From NCBI GenBank assembly GCA_963978895.1, contig OZ022247.1, positions 20,027,427-20,091,426 on the forward strand: 64,000 bases of DNA, in the 5' to 3' direction. Under the pieces are notes generated by a model. It did no database searches, was not told where the DNA came from, and was given only the letters and a program-made list of their open reading frames with translations. How positions within the stretch are numbered: the first letter of the stretch is position 1; each line of letters starts with the position of its first letter. Positions 33,416-43,315 of this stretch are shown here, one piece after another. A program made the position numbers and the translations under genes. The stretch comes from Erpobdella octoculata. Lineage: Eukaryota; Annelida; Clitellata; Hirudinida; Erpobdellidae.

Positions 33416-36191
33416 AGGGAGAGTTGCATAAGATGAGACGGTTCATAAGATGAGACAGCGCCTATAAAATTCCGATGGTTCTGGTTTAAAATGAAATTTT
33501 ACTTTTGATTATAGCTTCTGCATTTTTTGCATCCTCTCTTCTTTTTTCGAGCAGAAAAAACAAGAGTGGTATTTTTAAGAATTATTATAAAAATTTGGTG
33601 CTATTTAGTCGGAGTTCTCAATTCAAGTTAAGCATTAATTATTCTTTGTGTGTGAGAATTATAAAAAATCTAAAATAACATTTTTGTTGCTTGTTATTTA
33701 TTGTATTTATTTCTGCATTTTTCAAGTTTTAATGTGCGTTATTGCTTACACCATGGTGAATTAAGTGAAATGGTATATACTGGTTCCCAAGATGAGACAT
33801 CTAATAGTTTCCCAAGATGAGACGCGGCAAAAAGATTAAACAAAGATAATTTGTTTATTGTAGCCAGCAGTTTTTGGCCAAAACATTAAATATATTTTAA
33901 TGCTATTAAGTTTGATTTCAATTTTTTTAATTGGACATTAAATTATTTAGATTTATGTACAATTGCAGGATGCTATTTTACACACAAAAAATCACAGCGA
34001 GAATCATGGCAGGAAGCAGATATGAAGTATTTAAACGATTCTAGGACTGTTCATCAAAGGACGATTCATCAAAGGACTGTTCATCAAGGACTATTCATCA
34101 AGGGACTATTCATCAAAAGACTATTCATCAAAGGACTATTCATCAAGAGGACGGTTCATCATAAGGACTGTTCATCTAATGTCTATTCATCAAGCGGACT
34201 ATTCATCAAAAAATTAAGAAAATTGTTTAAGATGTTATTTTCAACCAAAATATTTTACCAAAATGTAGAGTAATTTATATCAAATTTACAGCGCTACTGT
34301 GCTTGCATCCAAATATTTCATACTTTATAATAGAACTAGCAGGGTAACCGTCGTTGCCCGGGGTTTTTAGAGGTTTTTCAATCATTTTTCTCTCTTGCTC
34401 CCGTTTCTTTGCCCGCTTGCTCTTACGCTCCCTGTCGCTCTCTTTTCCCGCTCCCGGTGCCCGGTTGCCTTACCGATCCCGATCGCTTTCCCGCTCCCGG
34501 TCACAGCACCAGAAAAACTAAATTTGACTGTTTTCGTAAACCGTATATGTACACATTCACCAAAGGCCACAAACACATCAAAGTATCACGCATGCCCGCC
34601 GCACGCTATGTCATATCTGGCATCGGTCGTTTAACACCAAAGACACTTATGCCTCGAGCAATCAACAAGTTTGTAGAAGACATGGTTGTAATATACAACA
34701 ATTTTATTCGTCACATACAGTAAATAAAACAACTGGACAAGAAATAACGTCAAGGTCTTAAGATAAAACGAGCAAAAGACAATTGAATAAAAAGTTTAAA
34801 AAAAGTGCCTTCAACTGTTCGTACAAACTGTAGGTATATACACACTCAAACAGCCAGATACCATAAACCTCAGAACATCACTAAAACTACCACTTCTGCC
34901 ACACTTTAAAGAGACGCACACGCTCGCTTTAGCGAGGTCACGAAAGGTTACACATTTCAAAGAGACGTTTACGCTCGTCTATAAATCAACCAGACTCAGA
35001 TTTCATGCATACTTCAAACAAAAACTAAATACATTGGAAATCATTTTATTGATATAAAAAACCTATTTTATTTTTGAATAAAAGTAGCGGTTGCGAATAG
35101 CGTCGAGAACAGCTAAAAAATGTAGCGGCGCTGCCATCAACGATCTTGTCAGCCAATAGTACCGCTCTTAACAACCCTGGTTGCCATCACTATTTTTTTT
35201 AAATTACTGATATGTTTAAAATTTATTTTATTAAAGATGAAGATTTGTCTTTTAAAAATACATCAAATTACTTTACGCTGAAAATATCTTGGTTATATAC
35301 TGATAAAGGTTGTTGATATTGGCTTCAAAATTTGATGAATAGTCCTCTTGATGAATAGACTTTAGATGAACAGTCCTTATGATGAACCGTCCTCTTGATG
35401 AATAGTCCTTTGATGAATAGTCTCTTGATGAATAGTCCCTTGATGAATAGTCCTTGATGAACAGTCCCTTGATGAATCGTCCTTTGATGAAAAGTCCGCA
35501 TACCATTTAAACAGTAGGTACTTACCGCACTTTATTGGCAATATTAAGCCAACCATTGGTAAATCACTTGTTAAATTTTAGATGGTCATGCATCACACAC
35601 TAAAAGTATTGATGTCTGGTTTGTTGTGAGCCGTTCAAGAAGAGCAAATCTAAAAAAGTGGATTTTCTGCAAGTGGATTTTGTTTCTTCTACAACTAACG
35701 CACTTGCTGAGCACGTACACGGCTGTAAAAAATCAAAAATCTACATTTGTAAAAACTGTTTCAGCAACGACGATTGTTGGAGCCTTATTTTGTTCGGTTA
35801 ACAAGCGAAAACAAACATTTTTTCATTATTGACGTCTAAAGTATAAAAATTATAATTTCTTGTTGATTATAGTTTAATTAATATTTTTAAATGATCAAAT
35901 CTGGCGAAAGTTGTTTTAAATGCTATAAAATTGAAGATTTCAACGTTGTCTCATCTTAGGCAACCCACTGTCTCATCTTAGGCATCCTGTTGCCTAAGAT
36001 GAGACAATTTAGGACCTCCACTATAAACTCTACTGTGAGCTTTCTGTTTGAGATGTACAAATGTTAATTGTTAGATAATACGGCTAAGATACAAAACTAC
36101 AAGGCTGTTGCAAAAATGTTTGTTAATAAACAGAAATAAGCCCACCAACTGAGTAAGTCTGAAAATCGTCTCATCTTAGGCAACTCTCCCA
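33416..36191 (+). mobile_element. Pogo-like DNA transposon inserted in a LINE
   Basis: Ends are inverted (GGGAGAGTTGC(A/C)TAAGATGAGAC at 33417 and, reversed, at 36190) and flanked by TA on both sides (33414-33415, 36192-36193). Removing it restores the LINE sequence seen intact near 54205, giving GAGAGAAGTAGA. Extra copies of AAGATGAGAC (near 33450, 33790, 33817, 35945, 35970, 36000) form subterminal repeats. Coding traces: KKSQRESWQEADMKY near 34000, resembling the pogo N-terminal HTH start, and DGHASHTKSIDV near 35583, the pogo DDE-domain D-G-H-x-S-H motif. A foldback element splits it. Confidence 0.8.
34037..35504. mobile_element. Foldback element with TTCATCAA-repeat arms
   Basis: Inverted arms at 34040-34212 and 35333-35500 consist of ~15-bp repeats (GGACTATTCATCAA and variants) whose variants occur in the same order in both arms, so the arms are true inverted copies. 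Direct repeats ATTTAAAC flank the whole (34029-34036, 35505-35512), an 8-bp target duplication. The centre includes a GC-rich segment beginning ACTAGCAGGG (34335), which may be another element's end. Confidence 0.75.
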
Positions 36192-36193
36192 TA

Positions 36194-36315
36194 GATCCAG
36201 TAAGAGAAATAGGAAGAGAGTTCCAGAGAAAGGGACCAGAGTAGGAAAAAGAGCGTTTAGCAAAAGAATGCTTAATAAAAAAAATACGAAAGATTGAAGA
36301 TCTACTGCTAATCAA
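36194..36315 (-). pseudogene. LINE C-terminal coding fragment (minus)
   Basis: Encodes KHSFAKRSFSYSGPFLWNSL followed by PISL, the (R-S-F-x-x-x-G-P-x-x-W-N-S-L-P) end common to CR1/RTE-like LINE proteins. Interrupted by the pogo element after PISLTGS. Confidence 0.75.
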
Positions 36316-36324
36316 GCTTTTAAT

Positions 36325-36520
36325 TTATCTGTAAAAAGCACTCTTTTGCCAAACGCTCTTTTTCTCATTTTGATCCCTTTCTCTGGAAATTTCTCTTCCA
36401 CCTTTTTTTAACTATTTCTTCGTCTCTCATTTCTTTCCGCCATCGGCTGAAAACCTTCTTTTCCAGTCATTTTGTAGCTGAGCGCTTTTGAACGCCTAGT
36501 CTAAAAAGCGCTATAAAAAT
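36325..36520 (+). pseudogene. LINE C-terminal fragment, opposite orientation
   Basis: The plus strand encodes FAKRSFSHFDPFLWKFL and a tail ending TTTTGAACGCCTAGTCTAAA. It is the same segment as the previous entry, placed head to head with it, so two copies face each other within 30 bp. Confidence 0.65.
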
Positions 36521-36768
36521 GAAAATTGACCTATTGAACATAATAAGCTTTGTTTTAATGCGTCTAATGTAAATTTCAGCTAAGCTCAGCTTATCAACGC
36601 AAATATGAAAAGATCATTAAATCTTCATGTAACAAAATTATTATTCTTTATTCCTTGTCATTTTTATACAGCCATAGTTGTTGTGATGCGTGGTAGTCAT
36701 GGAGTCAATAAGGTCTAGGCTGCGCGTTTTTACATAAACAGATATCAAACATTCTTCACGAAAATAAA

Positions 36769-36963
36769 ATGTCAACGAATAATTCCGGTGATAAAATAAT
36801 TGTTAAAACTCAGACTGATGAATTTACACTGACTGGAAGACTCTGTGAACTTTCTGGATTTTCACATGTTCCTGGAAATAGAAGCAAAGCTAAAGAAAGA
36901 AATAACTTCAATGCTTCTTCAAAGGTTATTCGCTTGCCGTTGTTTATTTTTACGTTTCTAATT
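36769..36963 (+). CDS. Possible first exon of an unrecognised gene
   Basis: From ATG 36769 the frame gives 51 residues of ordinary, non-repetitive composition (IIVKTQTDEFTLTGRLCE, LSGFSHVPGNRSKAKERNN) up to AAAG|GTTATT at about 36924, then a hydrophobic run and stop that look like intron. The donor is weak. No downstream exon was found before the Helitron at 37479. I do not recognise the protein; it may be a real exon or a relic. Confidence 0.3.
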
Positions 36964-37146
36964 TAACATTAAGGCTCTTTTTTTATTAAGGTTCTATTAA
37001 GTTTTAATGAATAGGTTTCACATGAAAAGAAAAGGCGATCGCCCAGTTCTCCGATATGATTTCGGCACTGAGTTTCACTATTTAAACTCTTTTAATTAAT
37101 TTCACCTGTCTCTCCTTCTCTCCCTATCTCCCTCCTTCCCTTCTTT

Positions 37147-37150
<4 letters not shown>

Positions 37151-37233
<83 letters not shown>
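37151..37233. repeat. (CT)n microsatellite
   Basis: About 41 CT dinucleotides without interruption. Confidence 0.97.
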
Positions 37234-37238
<5 letters not shown>

Positions 37239-37779
37239 TCTTTCAAATGTGACAAAAACAACTAGTATAAATTTAAAAAATTGAAAACACGTTTATATAA
37301 AAAAGTCCTAAGTAGTAATAAGGAGACAATAATTTTTCTGAAAGACCACAGTGGTACCTACCAGCGACTGGAAATCAACTACCTATATACATACGCGTTC
37401 GTCATTACATACAAACAATGTGAGGCACCGGATTTTTAAGGGGAGGTGTTTAGTTTTGCCACATCTTTTAACTTATAATCTATATATATAAAAGAACATG
37501 TCCTGACTGACTGACTGACTGACTGACTGACTGACTGACTGACTGACTGACTGACTGACTGACAGATGACTGACTGATAATCAACGCCGAGCTCAAACGC
37601 CTCATCCTAGGAACGTGAAATTTGGAACTTATATTACTTTTATAGCGTAAACATCCGCTAAGAAAGGATTTTTGAAAATTTTGCTCCTGAGGGGAAAAAA
37701 CTGGAAAACAACCTTTTTTCTAAAATTTTTTCTAAAGTTTTTTTCTGAAATTTGGTATATAGATTCTTTTTGAAAAATA

Positions 37780-38560
37780 AAAAGATACGTGTTTCACCAT
37801 TTTTTGAGAATTCGGTTTCCCGGACCTCAAATGTGGGTTGGAAAATTGAGTTATTTGGTTTTTAAAGTAGCTTCTACTCAAAAACTGTTAATGCTACAGG
37901 AGTAAAAATTAGTATTTAGTTTCTACTCCAACAATAATGAAATACGTGTTTTAGCATTTTTTGAAAATTTGGTTTCCAGGACTTCAAATGTGGGGTGGAA
38001 TATAGGGCAAATTGTCTTTTATAGTAACTGCTACTCAAAAACAGTAAATGCCACAGATGTAAAAATTATTATTTAGTTTCTTTTCTAAAAATAAAGATAT
38101 ACGTGTTTCACCATTTTTTACAAATTTGGTTTCCCGGACCTCAAATGTGGGTTGGAAAATTGGGTTATTTGGTTTTTAAAGTAGCTTCTACTCAAAAACT
38201 GTTAATGCTACAAAAGTAAAAATTAGTATTTAGTTTCCACTCTAAAAATAAGGATATATGTGTTTCACCATTTTTTGAAATTTTGGTTTTCAGGACCTCA
38301 AATGTGGGGTGGAAAAAAGGTTTCTTTGGTTTTTAAAGTAACTGCTACTCAAAAACTATGAATGCTACAGATGTCAAAATTAGTATTTAGTATTTACTCA
38401 AAAAATTATGATATAAGTGTTTCAACATTTTTTTAAAAATTTGGTTTCCAGGACATCAAATGTGGGGTGGAAAAAAGGGTTATTTGATTTCAAAATAACT
38501 GCTACTCACAAACTGTAAGTGCTACAAATGTAAAAATTAGTATTTTGAAGTTTTGTGCCG
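37780..38560 (+). repeat. Five ~157-bp internal repeats of the Helitron
   Basis: Each unit contains CACCATTTTTTGA, TTTGGTTTCCAGGACCTCAA, ATGTGGGGTGGAAAA and CTACTCAAAAACTG ... GCTACAGATGTAAAAATTA. Units start near 37795, 37952, 38108, 38267 and 38425. The same unit recurs at 63665 and 63838. Confidence 0.85.
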
Positions 38561-38915
38561 GTTAAAAGTAGCTAAGTTCAGTTTATCACCGGCCGGGCCA
38601 AGCTGTTATTTTAGAGTCTTCACACGGGCTAGGCCAAACCTTAAATCAAAGTGGAACGGGCCGAGGTTTTTCACCAAGTATATAGATATTTTAGTGATTT
38701 TAGGGTCTTCAGTTGGGCCGGGCCAAACCTGAAGTCAAGGTGGGACGGGCCGAAGTTTTTCATCAAGTATATAGAACTTCTAAGCCTGTAAGAATGGGCC
38801 GGGCCTAATTCAGACGGGCTGTGCCGGGCCAGGAGTTTGGGTTTTTAAAACGGGCTGGGCTAAGTTGTCGACGGGCCGAGCCGAGACCTAAAAAATTGAT
38901 CTCTACTATGGATGC
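38560..38915. mobile_element. Probable hAT-like insert with GGCCGGGCC repeats inside the Helitron
   Basis: GC-rich GGGCCGGGCC/ACGGGCCGA motifs repeat about eight times within 350 bp and end at CCTAAAAAATTGATCTCTA. Dense short subterminal motifs resemble those of hAT elements; no matching left TIR was found. Confidence 0.4.
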
Positions 38916-38968
38916 ACGGTTCAAACTCTCTAATTTCATGCGAGCGAAGCCGCTACGGGCACTGCTAG

Positions 38969-40815
38969 TGTCTTAATATGTGCAGCAAAACGCTTTAAAC
39001 AGACAATTCCTTAATTCATTTCTTTCTTACAATTGAGTATACTAAGCAAAACGATTTAAAAAAATAATATTATTTTATTTCAAAAATGCAAAAAAAACTA
39101 TTTTGAATCAGCTGTACAACTCGAGTTGCACAACTTAGTTAAACAACTTATGGTTAACACACCATAACTATTGTTGCTTTGATAGTTTTGTGTCTTCATC
39201 AACACTGGAACGAATGATAGATTTGTTTTTAATTTATTTACAAATTTGTATGTGTGTGAAAAGTTGGGGGGGGGGGGTTAACCTGAACCCCTTTTTTGGT
39301 GCGCTCCTGCATATGACCTTTGTTCGAAACAAAACCACCAGCAAACTTTAACTCAATTCTGTTCTGTGGTGTCTACTTTGCAAAAACCTTTGATGTGACT
39401 TCTCAGAATACAGAATTATAACCAATGAGAAAAAATGTCGATACCATATATACTACAATGTTTTTATTTTTTATTTTTAGTGATACGCACAACACAGTTA
39501 TTTTCTCCATTGAATGCATCCTTCTTATAGATGCCGTTATGCAAATTTCAGATCGAAAACTGACTTTTATAGTATGTTGTTTGAATTTTGCAGCCACGTT
39601 TTCATGAACTGGTATACGATAGAATGTTCTATCGAAACTATGGTTACGATCAAAGTCTTTCTAAGTGTGAACACTATGGATTGAAACGCCTTGAAGTTTG
39701 CGAGGAGGTTGCATTTTTTTCTTGATTTGTTGACTGAATAACTGTGTGGCTTCAACAAATATTTTAAATAATTTCAAAGAAATGTTTTAAAGAAACATTT
39801 TTTCAAAACAACAACTGGTATTTGCAGGAAAAAACAAAGCAAGTTCCCTCTTTATCGTCTTCGGAGTATGGTAGACACATTGAAAAACCAGTCGAAAGTA
39901 TCGAAAAACGTTTCGGCCGAGTTTCTCACATTAAAGCTGAATTTTTTCGTAAAAATGGTGTTACATTTTAATACCGTAAACATTATGCTTGAAAAAATAT
40001 GTTGCAAAATAATTAATAGATTTTTTTTTGGTTGTGCATTGCTGGTTTTTATTGTGTTCTGTAATTTTTTAAATTATGATATTTTTAAAGAGGTCTGACG
40101 ACTAACGCCACGTAAAACATGGTCGAACTTTAATTTTTATCTTTTTAAGACTTTAGACAAGCCGATAACGACAATATGTATCATCCCCAAGATCTGTTTG
40201 AAAAGCTTTCACGCTGCTAAAAACAAATATACTTCACTTCATAGATATATACTTCACTTCTATTGCGAAGATTGTGAAGTTTTTCATCTTTAAGTAGGCC
40301 AGAGTTTTTCGTTGGTCCATTTTCCGTAACACGACCCAACATATAATATCAGTTGTTAGAAACGACCAAATCTGACTCCGACTCATCAATTAACAAGCTT
40401 CTCAACTTCAACTTGAAAAATCATAAAAATGCGATTTTTTATGATTTATATTGTTAATAAAAAATTAAACTATTATCCATTTTAAACTTTCAAGTTAGTA
40501 TATATTATTACTGTGTGTCATGATTTCGGGATTACCTATTATATGTAACTAAATTTAGTTCTAAGTTTTGATTATTTTGGTATTAATATCGTGCGTGACA
40601 ATAATAAAATTGATTACATGGTTAATGGTAACTAGTAACTGGAACATATAAACTGGTCGTGCTTCTAATTTTCATTTCAACTTCAATTGATTTTAGAGTT
40701 ATGATGCCTATCAGCAAATGTGGTCCATTTTGATGATTTTAGCACTCATCTGAGTGTTGACCACTAAAACTGAGGGGACGGTTTAAGTATAATTAAGATG
40801 AAAGTGATGGCAATT
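38969..40815. other. Intergenic, no recognisable gene
   Basis: AT-rich sequence with a G11-12 run near 39267. Short ORFs here lack any motif. Confidence 0.5.
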
Positions 40816-40819
40816 CACA

Positions 40820-41141
40820 AACGGCGATGGATCCGGGTCCAGGGGAAAAGAAGAATGCATCCCCCAACAAAATATCAATAAAAATAAATTTGGGTAGAAG
40901 TAATAATTTTGAAAAAAATCTAAGACCTGGTCATCAGTTATTGTGAAAAATAAAATATGAAAGTTTTCTATCTTTTTTTGGAAAATTACCTACGAGCACC
41001 TTTCCTCCTGGTCATCAGTTTTTTTAAAAAGAAAATTTGAGCATTACGAGGAGAAAATGTTGAAACATCTTGTTCGCCTGATGGTTTTGCTAAAATGACG
41101 TCCTTGCATCTCCCCACTAGGAATTCCAGGATCCGCCACTT
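40820..41141. mobile_element. Candidate hAT-type MITE (GGCGGATCC ends)
   Basis: The left GGCGATGGATCCGGGTCCAG and right CTAGGAATTCCAGGATCCGC form rough inverted ends of the kind seen in hAT elements with CAGTGGCGGATCC termini. A related right end, GGAATTCCTGGATCCGCCACTG, lies at 42627-42648. No clean 8-bp duplication was found here. Confidence 0.35.
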
Positions 41142-41867
41142 CCCACATGACATACGGGAGAATATATACTTACATAACTTTATATTTTGCTGAAAGTGTG
41201 ATGGTGGTTAAAAATTAACAAAAGAATAATTTCTAAGATAACTTCATTTTCAAGGATCTACCAACATAATTCTTTGAAAATAAATACAATAAATACAGTA
41301 ATTGTGATTAGCAGGTTAGAAAATATATTTGGTGAGAGTCGTGCTTTACAGTTTTTTAATATAATAATAATGTTTGACAATATTTAGAGTGGCGTAAATC
41401 CTACCGCTCTGCCACCAGCGCCAGATATCTCATATCTCACGCTCACCTCCCTTATTGTGAACTCCGACTACAACTGTTACGGTCTAGTTTTAGCTTCATA
41501 AGTTTTTTAGCACCTTTTTTCTCAACTTGCCAAATTAGATTGGCCAGACTGGTCCCCTGCAATTTAACAAAGGGGACCATGGCCCCGGTGGATCCGTCAG
41601 TGCATTTGCACATTTCTTCATGGTGTCGTGATTTCAATTAGCGTGTTTTCAGTGACCAGTCCAGGTAAATAGAAATAGGCGTATGCATACCAGAATATCA
41701 ATGATATAATACTTGGTTTTTTAATGACCATTTTGAGAACATTTTTAATGAAAGAGCTACGACAAACCTTACGTCATCGACTATTGTTATAGGAAAAAGT
41801 TGACTACTTTTTGAAATGAGCTGCGACTACCTCCCACGGCCATCGACTATTTTTGGAAAAAAAAGTT

Positions 41868-42575
41868 GACCAACTCAGCCTTTTATCCTTCATTGGTTAA
41901 TAAATGAGCACCATGCAGTTGGAGAATTGGGTCACAGGGTTTGGCACTTCCCGATTTCGGAGACACGTGGTATATCTATGGGCGTGTTTTTTTTATTCAC
42001 CAGGTTATCAACCACTGACAGCCACATTCACCGAAGCTTTTTTTAATTCATCAAATATGTCCGTTACGGGGTTTTTCTATTCACCTGATGAACGCTCTGG
42101 TTTAAACCACATTCACCATGGTTTAGTTCTGGGACTCATCTTGTAAATCAAAAAACGCGTAACGGAGAAAATTGATGAATTAAAAACAAGTGAAGCAAAA
42201 ACAAAGTTTTTTAAAAACACACTTTTATATTTTTTTTACTACATAAACAACAAACATATTAGCATAGACAATAAATAGTTCGACGAAAATATCACAAATA
42301 ATTATTTAATTAAATTTTGTCAAATCGATCCGAAAATTTGATAGAATGCATTATTAATTAGTTCGGAAGTATGTTTAAATTTTGAAGTCTCTAGCTCATC
42401 GGGAAGTTAGTTTAAAATCGATTGCAAAATTTGACGACAGACAGATAGACAGACAGAGAAGTCAAGTTAAGTAAAAGTGTGTAAAAAGCTTTGGTTAGTG
42501 TGGTTGATAACCTGGTGAATTAAAAAAAAGACGCCCTATACTAAGTGGCGCCCTAATGTCTATTTCGGCTTATGC
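41868..42575 (+). mobile_element. SINE body split by a MITE
   Basis: 41868-41992 (CAACTCAGCC ... CATTGGTTAATAAATGAG, GGCACTTCCCGATT, GACACGTGG) and 42523-42575 (GTGGCGCCCTAATGTCT) match the body and 3' end of the tRNA-derived SINE at 62063. The tRNA-like head is not present. The MITE at 41996-42519 separates the two parts. Confidence 0.65.
41996..42519. mobile_element. MITE with perfect 20-bp TIRs and TTA duplication
   Basis: Both ends read TTCACCAGGTTATCAACCAC in inverted orientation, flanked by TTA at 41993-41995 and 42520-42522. A 3-bp TTA duplication is typical of PIF/Harbinger-type MITEs. The right two thirds (42185-42500) is the dispersed repeat also seen at 31566 and 60330; the left third has further AT-CACC/GGTG inverted motifs. 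No transposase. Confidence 0.85.
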
Positions 42576-42609
42576 GATCTGTCAAAGGCTTAATAATAAA
42601 GTGTCTTTA

Positions 42610-42648
42610 AAAAAATCTCCCCATCGGGAATTCCTGGATCCGCCACTG
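42610..42648. mobile_element. hAT-type terminus fragment
   Basis: ATCTCCCCATCGGGAATTCC then TGGATCCGCCACTG. An isolated element end without its partner. Confidence 0.45.
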
Positions 42649-42870
42649 CGTGTTATTTGCAGTCAGTTTCTCTGGTTTCTCTATTGAGAGATATCAATTA
42701 ATCATTTCCAATTATTTATTTTTAATAATTTGCAAATAACTCTAGCAAACTTGTAAGTGTTGCTTTAATTTTAAGTTATCACACGTTAGCCATCACTGCT
42801 ACATATATATAAAGAGAGATTTATTCAAATATCATGTGTATTCCAATTGCCGATACTGTTCGTGCAGTGA

Positions 42871-42939
42871 CCAATGAGCACTGGATATCGTTGCACGTGA
42901 CAGAAGCAGCCAATCGAAAGGTTTTGTTATAGTCACGTG
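42871..42939 (+). promoter_or_regulatory. Candidate jun promoter: CCAAT boxes and E-boxes
   Basis: CCAAT at 42871 and 42910 alternates with CACGTG at 42894-42899 and 42934-42939, about 380-440 bp upstream of the jun ATG, in otherwise AT-rich DNA. Clustered CCAAT and CACGTG sites fit a promoter; binding factors are inference. Confidence 0.45.
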
Positions 42940-43315
42940 CAAAAGTTTTCGCTAAACAAAGGCAATATTTTTTGTTTTTTTTTGTGTTTTTTTAGTTGTA
43001 TTTCGTATCTGTTTGTTGTCGATTCGGCGTTTTTAAGACAGAAAGCTTTTGTTAAGTGTTTTTTTATATAAATATGTTAATGATTGTATAGCTACGAAAT
43101 TGTTGGCAGCGAACGCTCGTGCCCCGTAAAATCTAAAATCGATTAAGAAAATTAAAGGGACAGATACGATTGATAGATAGACGACGAGACGATATATTTC
43201 AGAATTCTAAAACACTGGAAAATTGATCTGGTTACTCTGCTTTCATTTCGCATAGCTTTCAGAAGCCTGGTTCTGTTTTCTGCTGGGCGTCTGTGCGGAG
43301 CAGAACTATCGGCGG

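Larger units (their letters stand above)
37479..38968 (+). mobile_element. Non-autonomous Helitron
   Basis: Begins TCTATATATATAAAAGAACA after an A and ends ...GGGCACTGCTAG before a T, which fits the Helitron rule (5'-TC ... CTRR-3', inserted between A and T, no target duplication). Near the start is a (TGAC)n tract (about 37503-37563) and then TCAACGCCGAGCTCAAACG; the 3' end has GC-rich GCGAGCGAAGCCGCTACGG. No Rep/helicase coding was found. Rolling-circle transposition is inferred from family knowledge. Confidence 0.75.

Noticed and set aside
34335..34740. Reversed Helitron starting at ACTAGCAGGG, with the KFDCFRKPYMYTF ORF
   Set aside because: The CTAG end is suggestive, but the GC-rich sequence after it and the missing opposite terminus prevent a firm call; kept only as a note in the foldback element.
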